From assembly GCF_026262505.1 (NCBI RefSeq), contig NC_067203.1:19077411-19141410 (forward strand): a DNA stretch of 64,000 nt, written 5' to 3'. A program made the position numbers and the translations under genes. Source of the DNA: Trichomonas vaginalis G3 (lineage: Eukaryota > Parabasalia > Trichomonadida > Trichomonadidae). The notes under the pieces were generated by a model. That model was not told the origin of the DNA. It did not search any database and saw only the letters and a program-made list of their open reading frames with translations. Positions within the stretch are counted from its first letter, which is position 1, and each line of letters begins with the position of its first letter. Below are positions 51,479 to 61,783 of this stretch, piece by piece.

Positions 51479-52329
51479 TTATATTTTTACCGTTCGATAG
51501 TAGTTGTATATGAAACTAAGTTCTAAGTAAAACGCATGGTATAATGGAATTATTCTTTTTCTTCCATCTGTAGTAAACCATACTTGAAAGTCTGAAATAC
51601 TTCCACTTGGTGGTTCGTATAACTTTGTAGGTTTTTCGTAAAAGTCATTTGCCAAGCATAAGAAAGAGTTTTGTGCACCAGAAAATGAAGCATGAACGAT
51701 AATAGCATCTGGGTCGAAAACATTTTCATATGTTCCATTAGGGTTTTTCGACTTCATAAAAGTTCGGGTGTACTGGATATTCTGCAGGCTGATTTAACAT
51801 CCTCAAAAATCTATACCATGCCAAGTTGTTATATTTTGTAGAAATATAAACGTCTTCTCCAAGGTCTTCTATTCTATTGATTTTAACAGTTGCATTTTTT
51901 CCTGTCATAAACAATATCGAGATGGTACTCTCCTTCGTCAATGTTGTACTGTTTTGCATATTCGAGATAGATATCGTTTATTTTTTCTTGAAAAGCTTGA
52001 AGAGTTGTTTCTAAGTTTACAAGCAAATTCACTTTGTAAAAGTTTTCCCTGTTCAAATTTCTCATACGTACGTTTTTCTTTGTTATAGTATCGAACTTCA
52101 AAAGCGACCGTAAATGGAACCCATGTATGGCTTCTGAAATGAACTTCATTCTACGAAAGCCAACAGCTTTTGTGACGGATGGGTCTCTTAACCATCTTAA
52201 CGGGTAGTCAAAACGATAGCCTTCATGCTTTACGGTCTCTGTCTCAAACTTTTGACCGACATTCGTAAAAAGTTCATCTAATGGTTTAGTTGTAGCAACT
52301 CTTGAATTTTCTTTTTCTATTGGAAGCAT
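51479..52329 (-). pseudogene. Modular minor protein, copy C (broken)
   Basis: Constant start and end as in A and B, with the A-type middle (TTLQAFQEKINDIYLEYAK, WYRFLRMLNQPAEYP). Broken. Head-to-head with the fibre gene, 18 bases apart. Confidence 0.65.
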
Positions 52330-52347
52330 ATTTTATCTAGAATAAAA

Positions 52348-53791
52348 ATGTCGAAAGAAACAGCGTCTATGAGAGAAATACAACACAACCGACAACTCAT
52401 TGTGCAAGCTCTAAATAAGAACACAACAAACTTTTCAAACTATTCTAAGATATCTGAGTCATTGAAAGAAGGAAACTTAAAACTGACGATAAACCCATTG
52501 ACAGACGAGTTTCTATTTCAAGACAACAAGAACCATACTGTCTGTGTAAATCCAACAAAAGGAACTTTAAACGAGAAACCTATAGATGAACTTCTTTTGA
52601 AAGCAATGTTGACAACAAAGCTGACAAAGAGTATGTCATTGAAAAAGTTCAAGAAGAACATGACAGAGCAGATGCAACATATGCAACGAAAGAACATACT
52701 CATCCTGAACTAGCGGACAAAACATATGTTGACAATAAAATGTCAAGTGAAGTGACAAGAGCTGAAAACGAATATTCTAAAAAGACTCATATACATACCA
52801 TTGCAAATATTACAAACTTACAAGAAACCTTAAACAGGAAAAGTGCCGTTGGACATACACATACCATTGCAAATATTACAAACTTACAAGAAACCTTAAA
52901 CAGGAAAAGTGACGTTGGACATACACATACCATTGCAAATATTACAAACTTACAAGAAACCTTAAACAGGAAAAGTGACGTTGGACATACACATACCATT
53001 GCAAATATAACAGACTTAAACGTTAGCCTTGAAAAGAAGGCAGATAAGAACCATACACACGATTTCTTCGCAACTGTTGGTATAGGAAAATATTGCAGGG
53101 AACGGTTGAAGAACCTGATGGAACTGGTGGGGATGTATTAAATTGGAAACCTCCTAACTTTCCACAAGGTTTAACATCGGAGGATGACATAACGACGATG
53201 AAATACATTAGATGTAGAAATGTCTATGTCATGGAGGATGAAAACAATGTTAAATTCACTGCTCAAGATTTATATGATAAAAAAGCTGACAAAACATATG
53301 TTAACGATGAGTTAGATAAAAAAGCTGACAAAACAGAGCTTCAAACGTTAAAGACAGAAATACTTCAAAACAGTATATCCTATAGGTTCTATTTATGTTT
53401 CAATGAACTCTACCAAACCAGAAGTAGTACTTGTTTTGGAACTTGGACTCAAATAGTCGACAGGTTTTTGTATTGTGCAAACTCTTCAAAGGAACAGGTG
53501 GAAGTAAAACGATTTCAGGTTGAAAACTTACCTGCACACAGTCACTACATAGATTTAAGTACATCTGAAGCAGGTTGGCATAAGCATAGATTTTGGGATT
53601 TGGTCAGCAATGAAAAAAGGTAAAAATATGTTTAAAGACGACGTTCAGTTTGCTATAAATTGTTTCTGGGTAGCACACAGGGAGAAGGAAACCATACACA
53701 TCGCGTTTCAGGGTATACGCAAACAACGGGACAAAGTAAAGACTACATGCCACCTTACATGACAGTTTACGCATGGTATAGAAATGCTTAG
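52348..53791 (+). pseudogene. Phage-tail-fibre-like protein, copy C (broken)
   Basis: Start, 22-residue repeats (about four) and tail-collar tip as in A and B. The segment between repeats and tip (about 53040-53440) is unrelated to that of A and B. Broken. Confidence 0.78.
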
Positions 53792-54745
53792 TCGTCATTT
53801 TCAACTTCTTAGCATATTCGTCAGGAGTTGTCTTATATTTGTTAGGAACTGTCTTTGAAAGTATACCACCTTGAACTTTGACAAGTTTGAAACGAGGTCT
53901 GACAATAGTAGTTTTATCTTCTGCTTGCAGTGTGTACATTTTGCCATGTTTGCCTAAAACTTCATAATATTCTCTTGTATACTTTCTTCTATTTTTACGA
54001 ACACGAATGTGAGTACCTGTCGGGTTCCCATTGTTGTCATAGTCAATAGTATTTTCATATGGGTCGCGTTTAGGTATTTCTATTTTTACTTTGTCACCTT
54101 TCTGAAGTTTGAAGCCCGGCATTCTTTCTTGTTTGTCTCTTTTGACTAAATTATTAAATATATAGTCTTTCTCTAAGTCAGGGTTGTTTTTCATTTCTTC
54201 GGGGGAGTGGTTTCCCAAACCTTTTTGTTTACGGTTATTGTAAATATTTAAAACTTGTCTCATCTTTGCCATGGAGAAGTGTCTATACTTGTCGTCATAT
54301 GACATTTCATCTACCTCACCACCTTGTGGTTGGTTTAAGTCTCTTAACATTTTTATACAACCGTCAATGACACCAAGAGCAGAATGGTTTTGGTCGACAA
54401 TGAAATATTGGTTTACATTTTTTGAACGCAGATAGTTTTTTAATATCGTCTGATTTGAAAGAACTTTCACAGTCAGATGTCAGTTTTGTTGGATGGTATT
54501 TGTCAACGAATATTGTCAAAGCAGTTTTCACATCTAAAATATTTTTGGACCATAATGGTATGGCTTCACAGTATCTTGTGTTTTGACCGACAAATATTAG
54601 CCAGTATGGTGGTCCATCTTCTCTATACCTCGGAATGTTTTCCAAGATATCCATAAACCAAGCATTTTGTGTTGAACTAAAGATTTTTATCATGAGTGCT
54701 TTTTTGTTGCCTTAGAAACATAGGGTCCTTGTTCGGATTCGTCAT
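53788..54745 (-). pseudogene. Polinton integrase, copy C (broken)
   Basis: Same rve core and basic tail as A and B, convergent with the fibre gene with overlapping stops. The least decayed of the three by eye, but broken. Confidence 0.88.
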
Positions 54746-54762
54746 TTTTTACCCTATAAGAA

Positions 54763-55188
54763 ATGGGTTTATTTGGCGCATTAGCAGGAGTTGCATCCAG
54801 ATTTTTACCCGCAGTGGGAACAATAGCCAGAGGTGTATTTGGAGTTGGAAGGAAGATTTTGAGTACATTAGGTATACTTAAAGAGAAAGCACAACCTATT
54901 ATACAAACTGTACAGAAAGGTTGGGATGTAGCACGAGATGCAGCAAATCTTATTCCAAATCCTGAAACAAGAGGAAAAGTTCAAGGATGGATGGACAATG
55001 TAGGAAGACAAGCAGGAAACTATTATAACAAAGCAAATGACTACTATAACCAAGCAGGACACTATATGGACCAAGGTGAAAGATTCTTTAACAGAGGATA
55101 TAACCATGCACAACAGTGGGTAAACAAACAACCAACCTCAACCGCCTCAAACGTGGGGAATGTAAAGTTTTTTACTGAGATGAAATGA
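54763..55188 (+). CDS. Hydrophobic/Gly-rich minor capsid-like protein, 141 aa
   Basis: Open frame with the same amphipathic start and Asn/Tyr-rich middle as 42115-42516; the last few residues differ. It overlaps the start of the next small gene by 4 bases. Confidence 0.65.
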   Translation: MGLFGALAGVASRFLPAVGTIARGVFGVGRKILSTLGILKEKAQPIIQTVQKGWDVARDAANLIPNPETRGKVQGWMDNVGRQAGNYYNKANDYYNQAGHYMDQGERFFNRGYNHAQQWVNKQPTSTASNVGNVKFFTEMK

Positions 55189-55337
55189 ACAATACAGCAT
55201 TGAGACAAATAAGTTCAAGATGGATTTGTCGGCTTCCAGCAGTTACACCACGTGTTTGTCAAGTTCTTCCTATACCTCAGGAAGTTTTAGACCGACTTAA
55301 AAAACCTAAACAACCAGTTGAAAACAAACCAAACTAA
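55185..55337 (+). CDS. Small protein, 50 aa, constant ends and alternative middle
   Basis: MNNTALRQISSRWICRLPA start and PVENKPN end match A. The middle (VTPRVCQVLPIPQEVLDRL) is a different sequence. Too short for automatic calls, but the ends are conserved at protein and DNA level. Confidence 0.6.
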   Translation: MNNTALRQISSRWICRLPAVTPRVCQVLPIPQEVLDRLKKPKQPVENKPN

Positions 55338-55356
55338 AATTTTTTACTGAGATGAA

Positions 55357-55939
55357 ATGACCGAAGAAGTTGAAACGGTAGATTTGACACCACAAACAAA
55401 AAGTTCAGAACCATTGTCAAAACCTGTCAAAGAACTTACAGATGAAGAGAAAAATTCAATAATAGAAAGTGCCAGGTCTGGAAATACAAACCCTAACTAT
55501 AAAGTCACTTTTCATAGAAATGGAACGGCTAGTATCTCAAAAAAGAAACAGACTCTCACAAATAAATATTGAAGTCTGAAGGAGCCGCAGAGACAACAGA
55601 TGGAAAAGTTTACTTCACTGACCAACAGTTCATTATAGAACATCTCATTGACTTAGAGTCGAAATATTCTAAACTTTACAACAAACACAAAAAGTTGAAA
55701 GGAAAACAAAAACAGATGGCATATGATATTTATGAAGATGTTGACGACACAACTGTTTCCTGCAGGGGGAAAAGTCAGAGGAACCGAAAAGTGACGAAAA
55801 ACCGATAGAAGAAGAAAAACCAAAAACTGAAGATAAACCAAAACCAAAGTTTAGTTTCCAAACTAAACCAAGTCAACCTTCATTAGCTGGTATGGGTTGG
55901 CGTCAAAGACTTATGGCAGCAGGTGGTTATGTAAAGTAA
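55357..55939 (+). pseudogene. Charged protein (194-aa gene), copy C (broken)
   Basis: Counterpart of 8099-8683, with the same MTEEVETVDL start and LMAAGGYVK end. Broken. Confidence 0.65.
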
Positions 55940-55969
55940 AGAAAAAAAATATTTTTTATTTTTATAAAA

Positions 55970-58121
55970 ATGCCCCCATATAGAATGGATAGAAAGTCTG
56001 CTAGAATAAAAGCAGAGTTGCAAAGATATGGTTGGAGAGTTTCGAAGAAGTTTAAATATAGGAAGGGAAGACCCATAAAAGTCTATGACAAACTGGCTGG
56101 TCTTCGCTACGAAATGGATTTGGAAACAGCACGTGCCAATTATCCAAACAGACTAGAGAGGTTAGAAGAAGAACGTCTTATGGACATGCCTTTCGATGTT
56201 AGTGAACCTCAAGTTGAAGGACACGACGGCTTTGCCAGATTCTACTGGAAACACGACGAACAATTGCATCCTTTGAGAAGGAAAAAAGGAAAAGGTGAAG
56301 ACGCACATGCTCCCATGGAAAGAACAAGATATGCATATGAAAAGTATCGTGAAGTTAGAAGTCAAATTACATCTGGTCGAACCTTTACAGTAAACTTTGA
56401 CGAAGGAAAGAACAAAGAAGGCTTCATGGGTGTACTTGCTGCCATACAAGACGGAAATAAGAAAGGACACAATCTCAGATTGACCATAACGGATTTGGAT
56501 GGTCACATTTACTATGCAAATGGCAATGAACAAACAGCTGCAAAACTTCTTGACGCTTTCAAGACTACAAAGAGAGAACAATGGTTGACTCCGACTCAGA
56601 CATTTTGAATGCAATTGAAGGAATTGCAAGTGTCAAGTTCGAATGGTACCAACCTAACCCTCAAGCAGTCAGACAACATGCTGGATACTTCCCGTTCATA
56701 AATAAGTCTGACATTGACTTGACAAGGTATGGAATTTACAATTCAATTGAAACAATTGTCAATGAACCTTGTATTCTTACATGTCTCAGGAACTCTGGTC
56801 TTGTTACAGATGAGAAGATGAAGTATCTTGAGTCATGTGTGAAGACAAGGTACATTCTCAGAGGTCAATTGGCAAAAATTGCACCGTTGGCAAATGTCAA
56901 TATCCGAGTCAACATACCTACAGCTAAAGGTTCTTCACATGACGACTATGTTGTTGAGTTCAATTTACCATGGTTGAAGATTGCAATTGTCCACAACCAC
57001 TTCATGTTGAACGAAAGTCTTACAAACCCATTGTTCGGAAAAGGCAAGTGCAACATTGTCAGAGCTGTAAACATTCTTTCGAGAAAGGTTTGTTGGAACC
57101 AATTCCAGATGACAAGCTGACAGAAACTTTTGTACCAAAAGACGAAACAAACTTTTCACTGTTAGCAAGACCAAAAGTTGTTCCAGACAAAGTTCTAGTA
57201 CAAAAGAAGTACACAATTCCACAAGGAGTTGGATTGTTCGGATACCAACCTGAACCAGAAGAACTTCCAATGAGGTTGCAAGAACTTCAAGATGCTATAA
57301 ACAAACTTCCATTGAGACATCCAATTGACGTCAAATTGTATTGGAGAGCATCTGAGTTAGGTCAGAAGGTTTTATATGAAACAGGTTGCTTCGACGATGT
57401 TTATGAGATAACAGGAGAAGTTTCTCAGAAGATAAGAGACTCACTTGAATTTCCACAAACTGGACCAATTGGTTGCGACAAGTTCGACTCAGATGAAAAG
57501 ATATACTATGTCGACCTTAACGCTGCGTACATGAGGTTCGTCCAATATATTCCGACTGGAATTCCAAACGAAGATGGTGAGTTCCCGGGAAGGAACTATA
57601 CAGTTGGAAAAGTCATACAACAACTGTATGATATTAGGAAAGCTTCAAACCCCAAACTTGCAATGACACTCAAATTGCTTATGAATTCGACATGGGGATA
57701 TTCCATTAAGAAACCTCAAGAGATGAAGAGTAAACATTATGAGAAGGTCGACAACTTTGTTGAAAGGTTTTCTCCTTTTGTTTTGAAGTACGAATTCACT
57801 CAAGGTCAAAGTGGCTTAGTAACCACATTAAAACCTATTGTCGAACATTGGTCTTACCCTCAGTTCGCAAAGGCAGTCCTTGACAACTACAACAAATTCT
57901 TCTCCGAAGTCAAATCCAAAGTGAAGGTTTACTATGAGAACATTGACGCACTCATGACGAACGAAGAAGGGTACAACAAACTCATTGAAATGGGAATGGT
58001 CGGTGAAAAGATGGGCTGTTTTAAGCTAGATAAGGTATTTTCCGAAGTTCATGTAATATCGAAAAGGAAATATTGGGGCATACTTGAAGACGGCACAGAA
58101 ATAAAACATTGCATGAAATAA
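55970..58121 (+). pseudogene. Polinton DNA polymerase B, copy C (broken)
   Basis: Same motifs as A (DLNAAYM, KLLMNSTWGY, YYENIDALMT) and no hairpin insertion, which fixes the empty site of the 704-bp element near 56623. The last 35 codons differ from A while encoding similar residues (KLDKVFSEVHVISKRKYWG). Broken in a small number of places. Confidence 0.88.
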
Positions 58122-58160
58122 AAACTTTTTTAAAACAATATTTTTTTTATTTTATTTGAA

Positions 58161-58745
58161 ATGTACGCTGAGTTTGTTGGAGAAGACCGTTGGGAAACTT
58201 GTTTGTTAGATGAGAAATATGAAATTCACTGTTGTGAGTCATTTGAAGTCAGAAACAAAAAGACAAAAAGAGTTTTAAGCGAATGGGAGCGAAATGACGG
58301 ATATGCTATTATGAAGATGGGTGGAAAACACTATCTTAAACATGTTGTCATTGCAACTCATTTTTATACTAAATCCTAACAATTTACCTTTTGTAGACCA
58401 TATAAACCATATAAGAAACGACAATAGACTTGAAAACTTACGTTGGGTCACTCGTTCTGAAAACAATAAGACAAAGGCAAATTTGGAGATATTGTATTCG
58501 AATTTGTCGACGAACTAGAAGATGAAACAATTGAAATTACAGACTATGGCAAGCATACGTTTGAGTTTTACTACTATAGCGAAGAACAAGACTCTTTCTA
58601 CTTTTATACCGGCGTAAACTATAGGAAATTACAAGTATATTTTACTAAGGCGGGCTATGCTTATGTAAACACTAGAGATACAGATGGAAAATACGTTCAA
58701 ATACTTCTTAACAAATTCAAGAAGCTATATGGCATACCATTTTAA
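58161..58745 (+). pseudogene. NUMOD4/HNH homing-type nuclease with C-terminal extension, copy C (broken)
   Basis: The start MYAEFVGEDRWETCLLDEKY and FEVRNKKTKRVLSE fit NUMOD4. FVDHINHIRNDNRLENLRWVT is a clear HNH_3 motif. A beta-rich extension follows (FEFYYYSEEQDSFYFY). Phage-like homing nucleases of this type cut intronless alleles and promote their own spread. It sits just after polymerase B, as does a different HNH gene in A. Broken. Confidence 0.7.
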
Positions 58746-58770
58746 AACAGTATATTTTTACATATATTAA

Positions 58771-59130
58771 ATGCTTCAGGTTGAAAAACAAAGAACAAAA
58801 GTAGCAGATACAAAAACGTTAGACTATATCTTTACAAATACTGGTAGGACTATATCAGATGAAGAAATTTCATCCCGAGCATACAGGTTTGACCCTCAAA
58901 ATGTTATATGTCATGCAAGTTTCAGTTCAAGCAACAATAGTTTTCTTTGTATTGGTAAGGACTTTTATGACTTTGCTTCTAAATTCTATGAACCACCTAG
59001 TAACAGTTTCTCTGACTTTCAAGTTTGGTTCACAACAAACGGTGTGCAACATATTATTCCATTGTACTATGACTTTTATCTCGAATTGTCTTTGATATAT
59101 AACTACGGAAAAGTGCTGAAAAAGTATTGA
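58771..59130 (+). CDS. Short form of the modular minor protein, 119 aa
   Basis: Open frame. Residues 1-41 (MLQVEKQRTKVADTKTLDYI ... YRFD) resemble the constant start of the 851-bp minor-protein genes. Residues 42-119 (VICHASFSSSNNSFLCIGKDF ... LIYNYGKVLKKY) resemble the constant end. The whole middle is absent. It is a distant paralogue of the gene at 51479-52329 in the same element. Confidence 0.7.
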   Translation: MLQVEKQRTKVADTKTLDYIFTNTGRTISDEEISSRAYRFDPQNVICHASFSSSNNSFLCIGKDFYDFASKFYEPPSNSFSDFQVWFTTNGVQHIIPLYYDFYLELSLIYNYGKVLKKY

Positions 59131-59304
59131 AAAATAATGTTTAGGGTAGAAGGTTAGATCTAACCTCATTTCTAACCTCATTTCTAACCTCTTGAATTTT
59201 CATGAATTTCCTTAAGATAGAAAAAAATAAAACTAACTTTATTTTTTTTAAGTTTGGTCATCCTTCACTGTATGACAAATATACTATATTTTACTTAAAA
59301 ATAT
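59131..59304. other. Spacer with GGTTAGATCTAACC palindrome
   Basis: Contains GGGTAGAAGGTTAGATCTAACC and tandem TTTCTAACCTC (59147-59193), the first member of the repeat family described at 61784-62265, then a CTTAAGATAGAAAAA motif. Confidence 0.6.
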
Positions 59305-59307
59305 GCA

Positions 59308-59392
59308 AGCGGCTCATAGCTCAGTGGTATGGGCTACCTCGCTACAGGCGTCGAAGACCTCGGTTCAAATCCCGATTCGCGCAAGTTTTTTC
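59308..59392 (+). tRNA. tRNA-like sequence (degenerate) with Pol III boxes and T-run
   Basis: TAGCTCAGTGGTA matches the A box and D-arm, and the D-stem GCTC/GGGC pairs perfectly. GGTTCAAATCC matches the B box and T-loop. A CGCGCA end and a T6 run follow. The acceptor and anticodon stems do not pair well, so this may be a decayed tRNA or a tRNA-mimicking RNA. No amino-acid identity is assigned. Confidence 0.55.
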
Positions 59393-59418
59393 CTTTTATG
59401 CAGTGAAATTTCATGTAC

Positions 59419-59545
59419 ATAGGTTACTTTGGTGTTAGACCCTAGTGAAGAAAATAGAACGATATAAGTTTACATTTGTAAGGTTACTTTGGTGTTAGAC
59501 CCTAGTGAAGAAAATAGAACGATAGGAGTTTACATTTGTAAAGTT
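59419..59545. repeat. 63-bp direct repeat, two copies
   Basis: AGGTTACTTTGGTGTTAGAC ... AGTTTACATTTGTA occurs twice in tandem, between the tRNA-like sequence and the hairpin array. Confidence 0.8.
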
Positions 59546-59547
59546 GG

Positions 59548-59905
59548 ACGATAAAAATCTCTGCTCCTAGCAGTACTGCTACTGTCAGTAAAAGTACTGC
59601 TACTGTCAGTAAAAGTACTGCTACTGTCAGAAAAAGTACTGCTACTGTCAGAAAAAGTACTGCTACTGTCAGTAAAAGTACTGCTACTGTCAGTAAAAGT
59701 ACTGCTACTGACAGTAAAAGTACTGCTAGTTGCAGTAAAAAGGAAAATTTGAGAGGGTTTTCGACGATAAAGTACTGCTACTGTCAGTAAAAGTACTGCT
59801 ACTGTCAGTAAAAGTACTGCTACTGTCAGTAAAAGTACTGCTACTGTCAGTAAAAGTACTGCTACTGTCAGTAGCAGTACTGCTAGTAGCAGAGATTTTT
59901 ATCGT
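59548..59905. repeat. 21-bp tandem repeat array with inverted ends
   Basis: About 14 units of AAAAGTACTGCTACTGTCAGT in two blocks, split near 59735-59770. The outer ends ACGATAAAAATCTCTGCT and its reverse complement AGCAGAGATTTTTATCGT frame the array, followed inward by CTAGCAGTACTGCTACTG and CAGTAGCAGTACTGCTAG. CAGTAGCAGTACTGCTAG is itself partly palindromic, so the whole block can fold back on itself. It ends 30 bases before the Pro-rich gene. Confidence 0.9.
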
Positions 59906-59934
59906 TGGTGGTCCGACGGTTAAGCCACAAACGA

Positions 59935-60279
59935 ATGTCCCACGTCCCACCAACCGAGTCCATTCCCAAACCAGAGGAACCTAAAGCACCAGCCCCTGCA
60001 CCTCAGTTCCAGCAAGTACCTCCACCAAATTACTACCAATTTCCACCTCAAGGTTACTACCAATTTCCACTACAAGGCTTCCCGAACTACCCTCCTCAGC
60101 CTATGCCTTACTTCCCCAACCCTTGAATGTTTATGCAAAACCCTGCCCCACAATTCCAATCTCAATCCAAATCGAAGAGAGACCAAGACTTCGAAGAAGG
60201 TCTGAACCGTTTACGCAAAGATTATGCCACAGCCCCTATTGAGAGAAAGTTGTTCCCGGACCAAAAAAATATAATTTAG
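59935..60279 (+). pseudogene. Pro/Gln/Tyr-rich protein, copy C (broken)
   Basis: Start MSHVPPTESIPKPEEPKAP, then PPPNYYQFPPQGYYQFPLQG-like repeats, then a charged end resembling A (DQDFEEGLNRLRKDYATAP). Its final bases (CCCGGACCAAAAAATATAA) recur at the end of the 60387 gene. Function unknown. Broken. Confidence 0.5.
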
Positions 60280-60386
60280 GGTAGAAGGTTAGATCTAACC
60301 TGTTTTCTAACCTGTTTTCTACCCTCTTGAATTTGTCATGAATTTCCTTAGGATAGAAAAAATAAAGTTAGTTTTATACAAAATTC

Positions 60387-60557
60387 ATGCAGGAAATTCT
60401 TGAGTTTTGGTTGAAAGAATACGGTGGAGCCAAATGTGGCTCGACCTCAAAACAAGCATTTTATGAGCTTACAAAGGGTGTTATGAATGAATTCAAATGT
60501 ATTTACATACATCCTGACCTCGTTCATTTTGTTCCCGGACCAAAAAATATAATTTAG
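60387..60557 (+). CDS. Unrecognised small protein, 56 aa
   Basis: Open frame MQEILEFWLKEYGGAKCGST ... IYIHPDLVHFVPGPKNII, 25 bases after an AATAAAGTTAGTTTT stretch that recurs ahead of other genes in this half of C. The HPDL phrase is faintly like the KilA-N motif (GxYVHPDL), but the domain is not otherwise visible. Confidence 0.45.
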   Translation: MQEILEFWLKEYGGAKCGSTSKQAFYELTKGVMNEFKCIYIHPDLVHFVPGPKNII

Positions 60558-60861
60558 GGTAGAAGGTTAGATCTAACCTGTTTTCTAACCTCTTTTCTAC
60601 CCTCTTGAATTTTCATGATTTCATCGTATATGCTTTGTCAAGACTTCTTCGTATATGTTTTGTCAAGACTTCTTCGTAATGAGTGTAAAGGACCCAAAAA
60701 TATATTTTATGTTAGAATGTTAGATCTAACATGTTTTCTAACCTGTTTTCTAACATCGTAGAAAACTCATGAAATTTCATGAATTTCCTTAAGATAGAAA
60801 AAGTATTGAAAAATAAAGTTAGTTTTTTTAAAAAAATATTTTTTATTTTTATTGTAAGAAC
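60558..60861. other. Spacer with GTTAGATCTAAC palindromes and a 27-bp direct repeat
   Basis: Two members of the palindromic family (60556-60604, 60713-60760), a doubled TCGTATATG(C/T)TTTGTCAAGAC segment (about 60623-60680), and the CTTAAGATAGAAAAA leader motif before the next gene. Confidence 0.65.
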
Positions 60862-61776
60862 ATGTTAGCAACAACTTCACCAAACTCTTTAGTCATGAAT
60901 CCAACATCTATGTTAGTAGAGATGAAAAGCTTCATTCCTTCTTCATATACTTTCGAAACAGAAATCCAGAAGATAAAGCAAGAACTTCTCCAAGGAGATT
61001 TAGACTGTAGTGCGAAAGATGAAACAAATGAACAGTATCTTTATGAAATGCAGGACCTCATCGACCATTTACCCAAATTGCCTGAAATTCAGCAGCAAAA
61101 ACTCACTATTCCCGAATTTGACGAAATAGAAGTCAAAGCAACTGACTCAGTAGAAATAAAGAAGTTCATACGAAAGGTAAATTATGAATTCCTTGGATTT
61201 CATTGCAACCACAAAGTCATGGACAAAGATTGCGACATGGTATATAAGAACATCTCTGACATATATAAATCTGAAGAATTTAAGACCTACGACAACTTTG
61301 TTTCGTTAGTTGCTGAATGTGTATGGCAGATAAGAGATAAAGATAGAAGAGGCAAAGTATGGAACGAACAAATAAGACCCGCTATGTTTGAGTTAAAGAA
61401 AACCATTGACGCCTTAGTTGTTCTAGCAGGACAAATTTCAATGTACAATGCAAAAATGAACCCACAATGTTCTAAATGTAAAGCGGCAATGAGGAGATAT
61501 AACTACTCCGTCAAAGAGATAGAACGTATGAGAAACGACTATGCAGACTTAAAGAAAGAAGCAGAAAAACCAGCAGAAGATAAAATGGACATGTTAGCAT
61601 TTCTGAACAAAAACTATCCAACAGCAGAAGATTTCCTTCTATCTGACGTCAAGAAGAAGTATAAAGAAACCTTCGGCATTGTTAAAACTTTTGACATACT
61701 GACAGAAGAAATAGAAGCTACAAAACTGTTTAGAGTCTCACGAATTCATAACGTTTACCATGTGAAACGCTTATAA
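60862..61776 (+). CDS. Unrecognised protein, 304 aa, with CxxC pair and C-terminal domain
   Basis: Open frame. A helical, acidic protein. Residues of about 200-210 contain CSKCKAAM, a possible half zinc site; HCNHK lies near residue 114. The last 55 residues (MDMLAFLNKNYPTAEDFLLSD ... HNVYHVKRL) look like a separate small domain. The leader GTAAGAACATG is nearly repeated ahead of the 62367 gene. No family is recognised, and A has no equivalent. Confidence 0.65.
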   Translation: MLATTSPNSLVMNPTSMLVEMKSFIPSSYTFETEIQKIKQELLQGDLDCSAKDETNEQYLYEMQDLIDHLPKLPEIQQQKLTIPEFDEIEVKATDSVEIKKFIRKVNYEFLGFHCNHKVMDKDCDMVYKNISDIYKSEEFKTYDNFVSLVAECVWQIRDKDRRGKVWNEQIRPAMFELKKTIDALVVLAGQISMYNAKMNPQCSKCKAAMRRYNYSVKEIERMRNDYADLKKEAEKPAEDKMDMLAFLNKNYPTAEDFLLSDVKKKYKETFGIVKTFDILTEEIEATKLFRVSRIHNVYHVKRL

Positions 61777-61783
61777 AATAACT

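Noticed and set aside
58270-58470. Minus-strand frame opposite the HNH gene as a real gene
   Set aside because: A shadow of the plus-strand NUMOD4/HNH reading, which has clear motifs.
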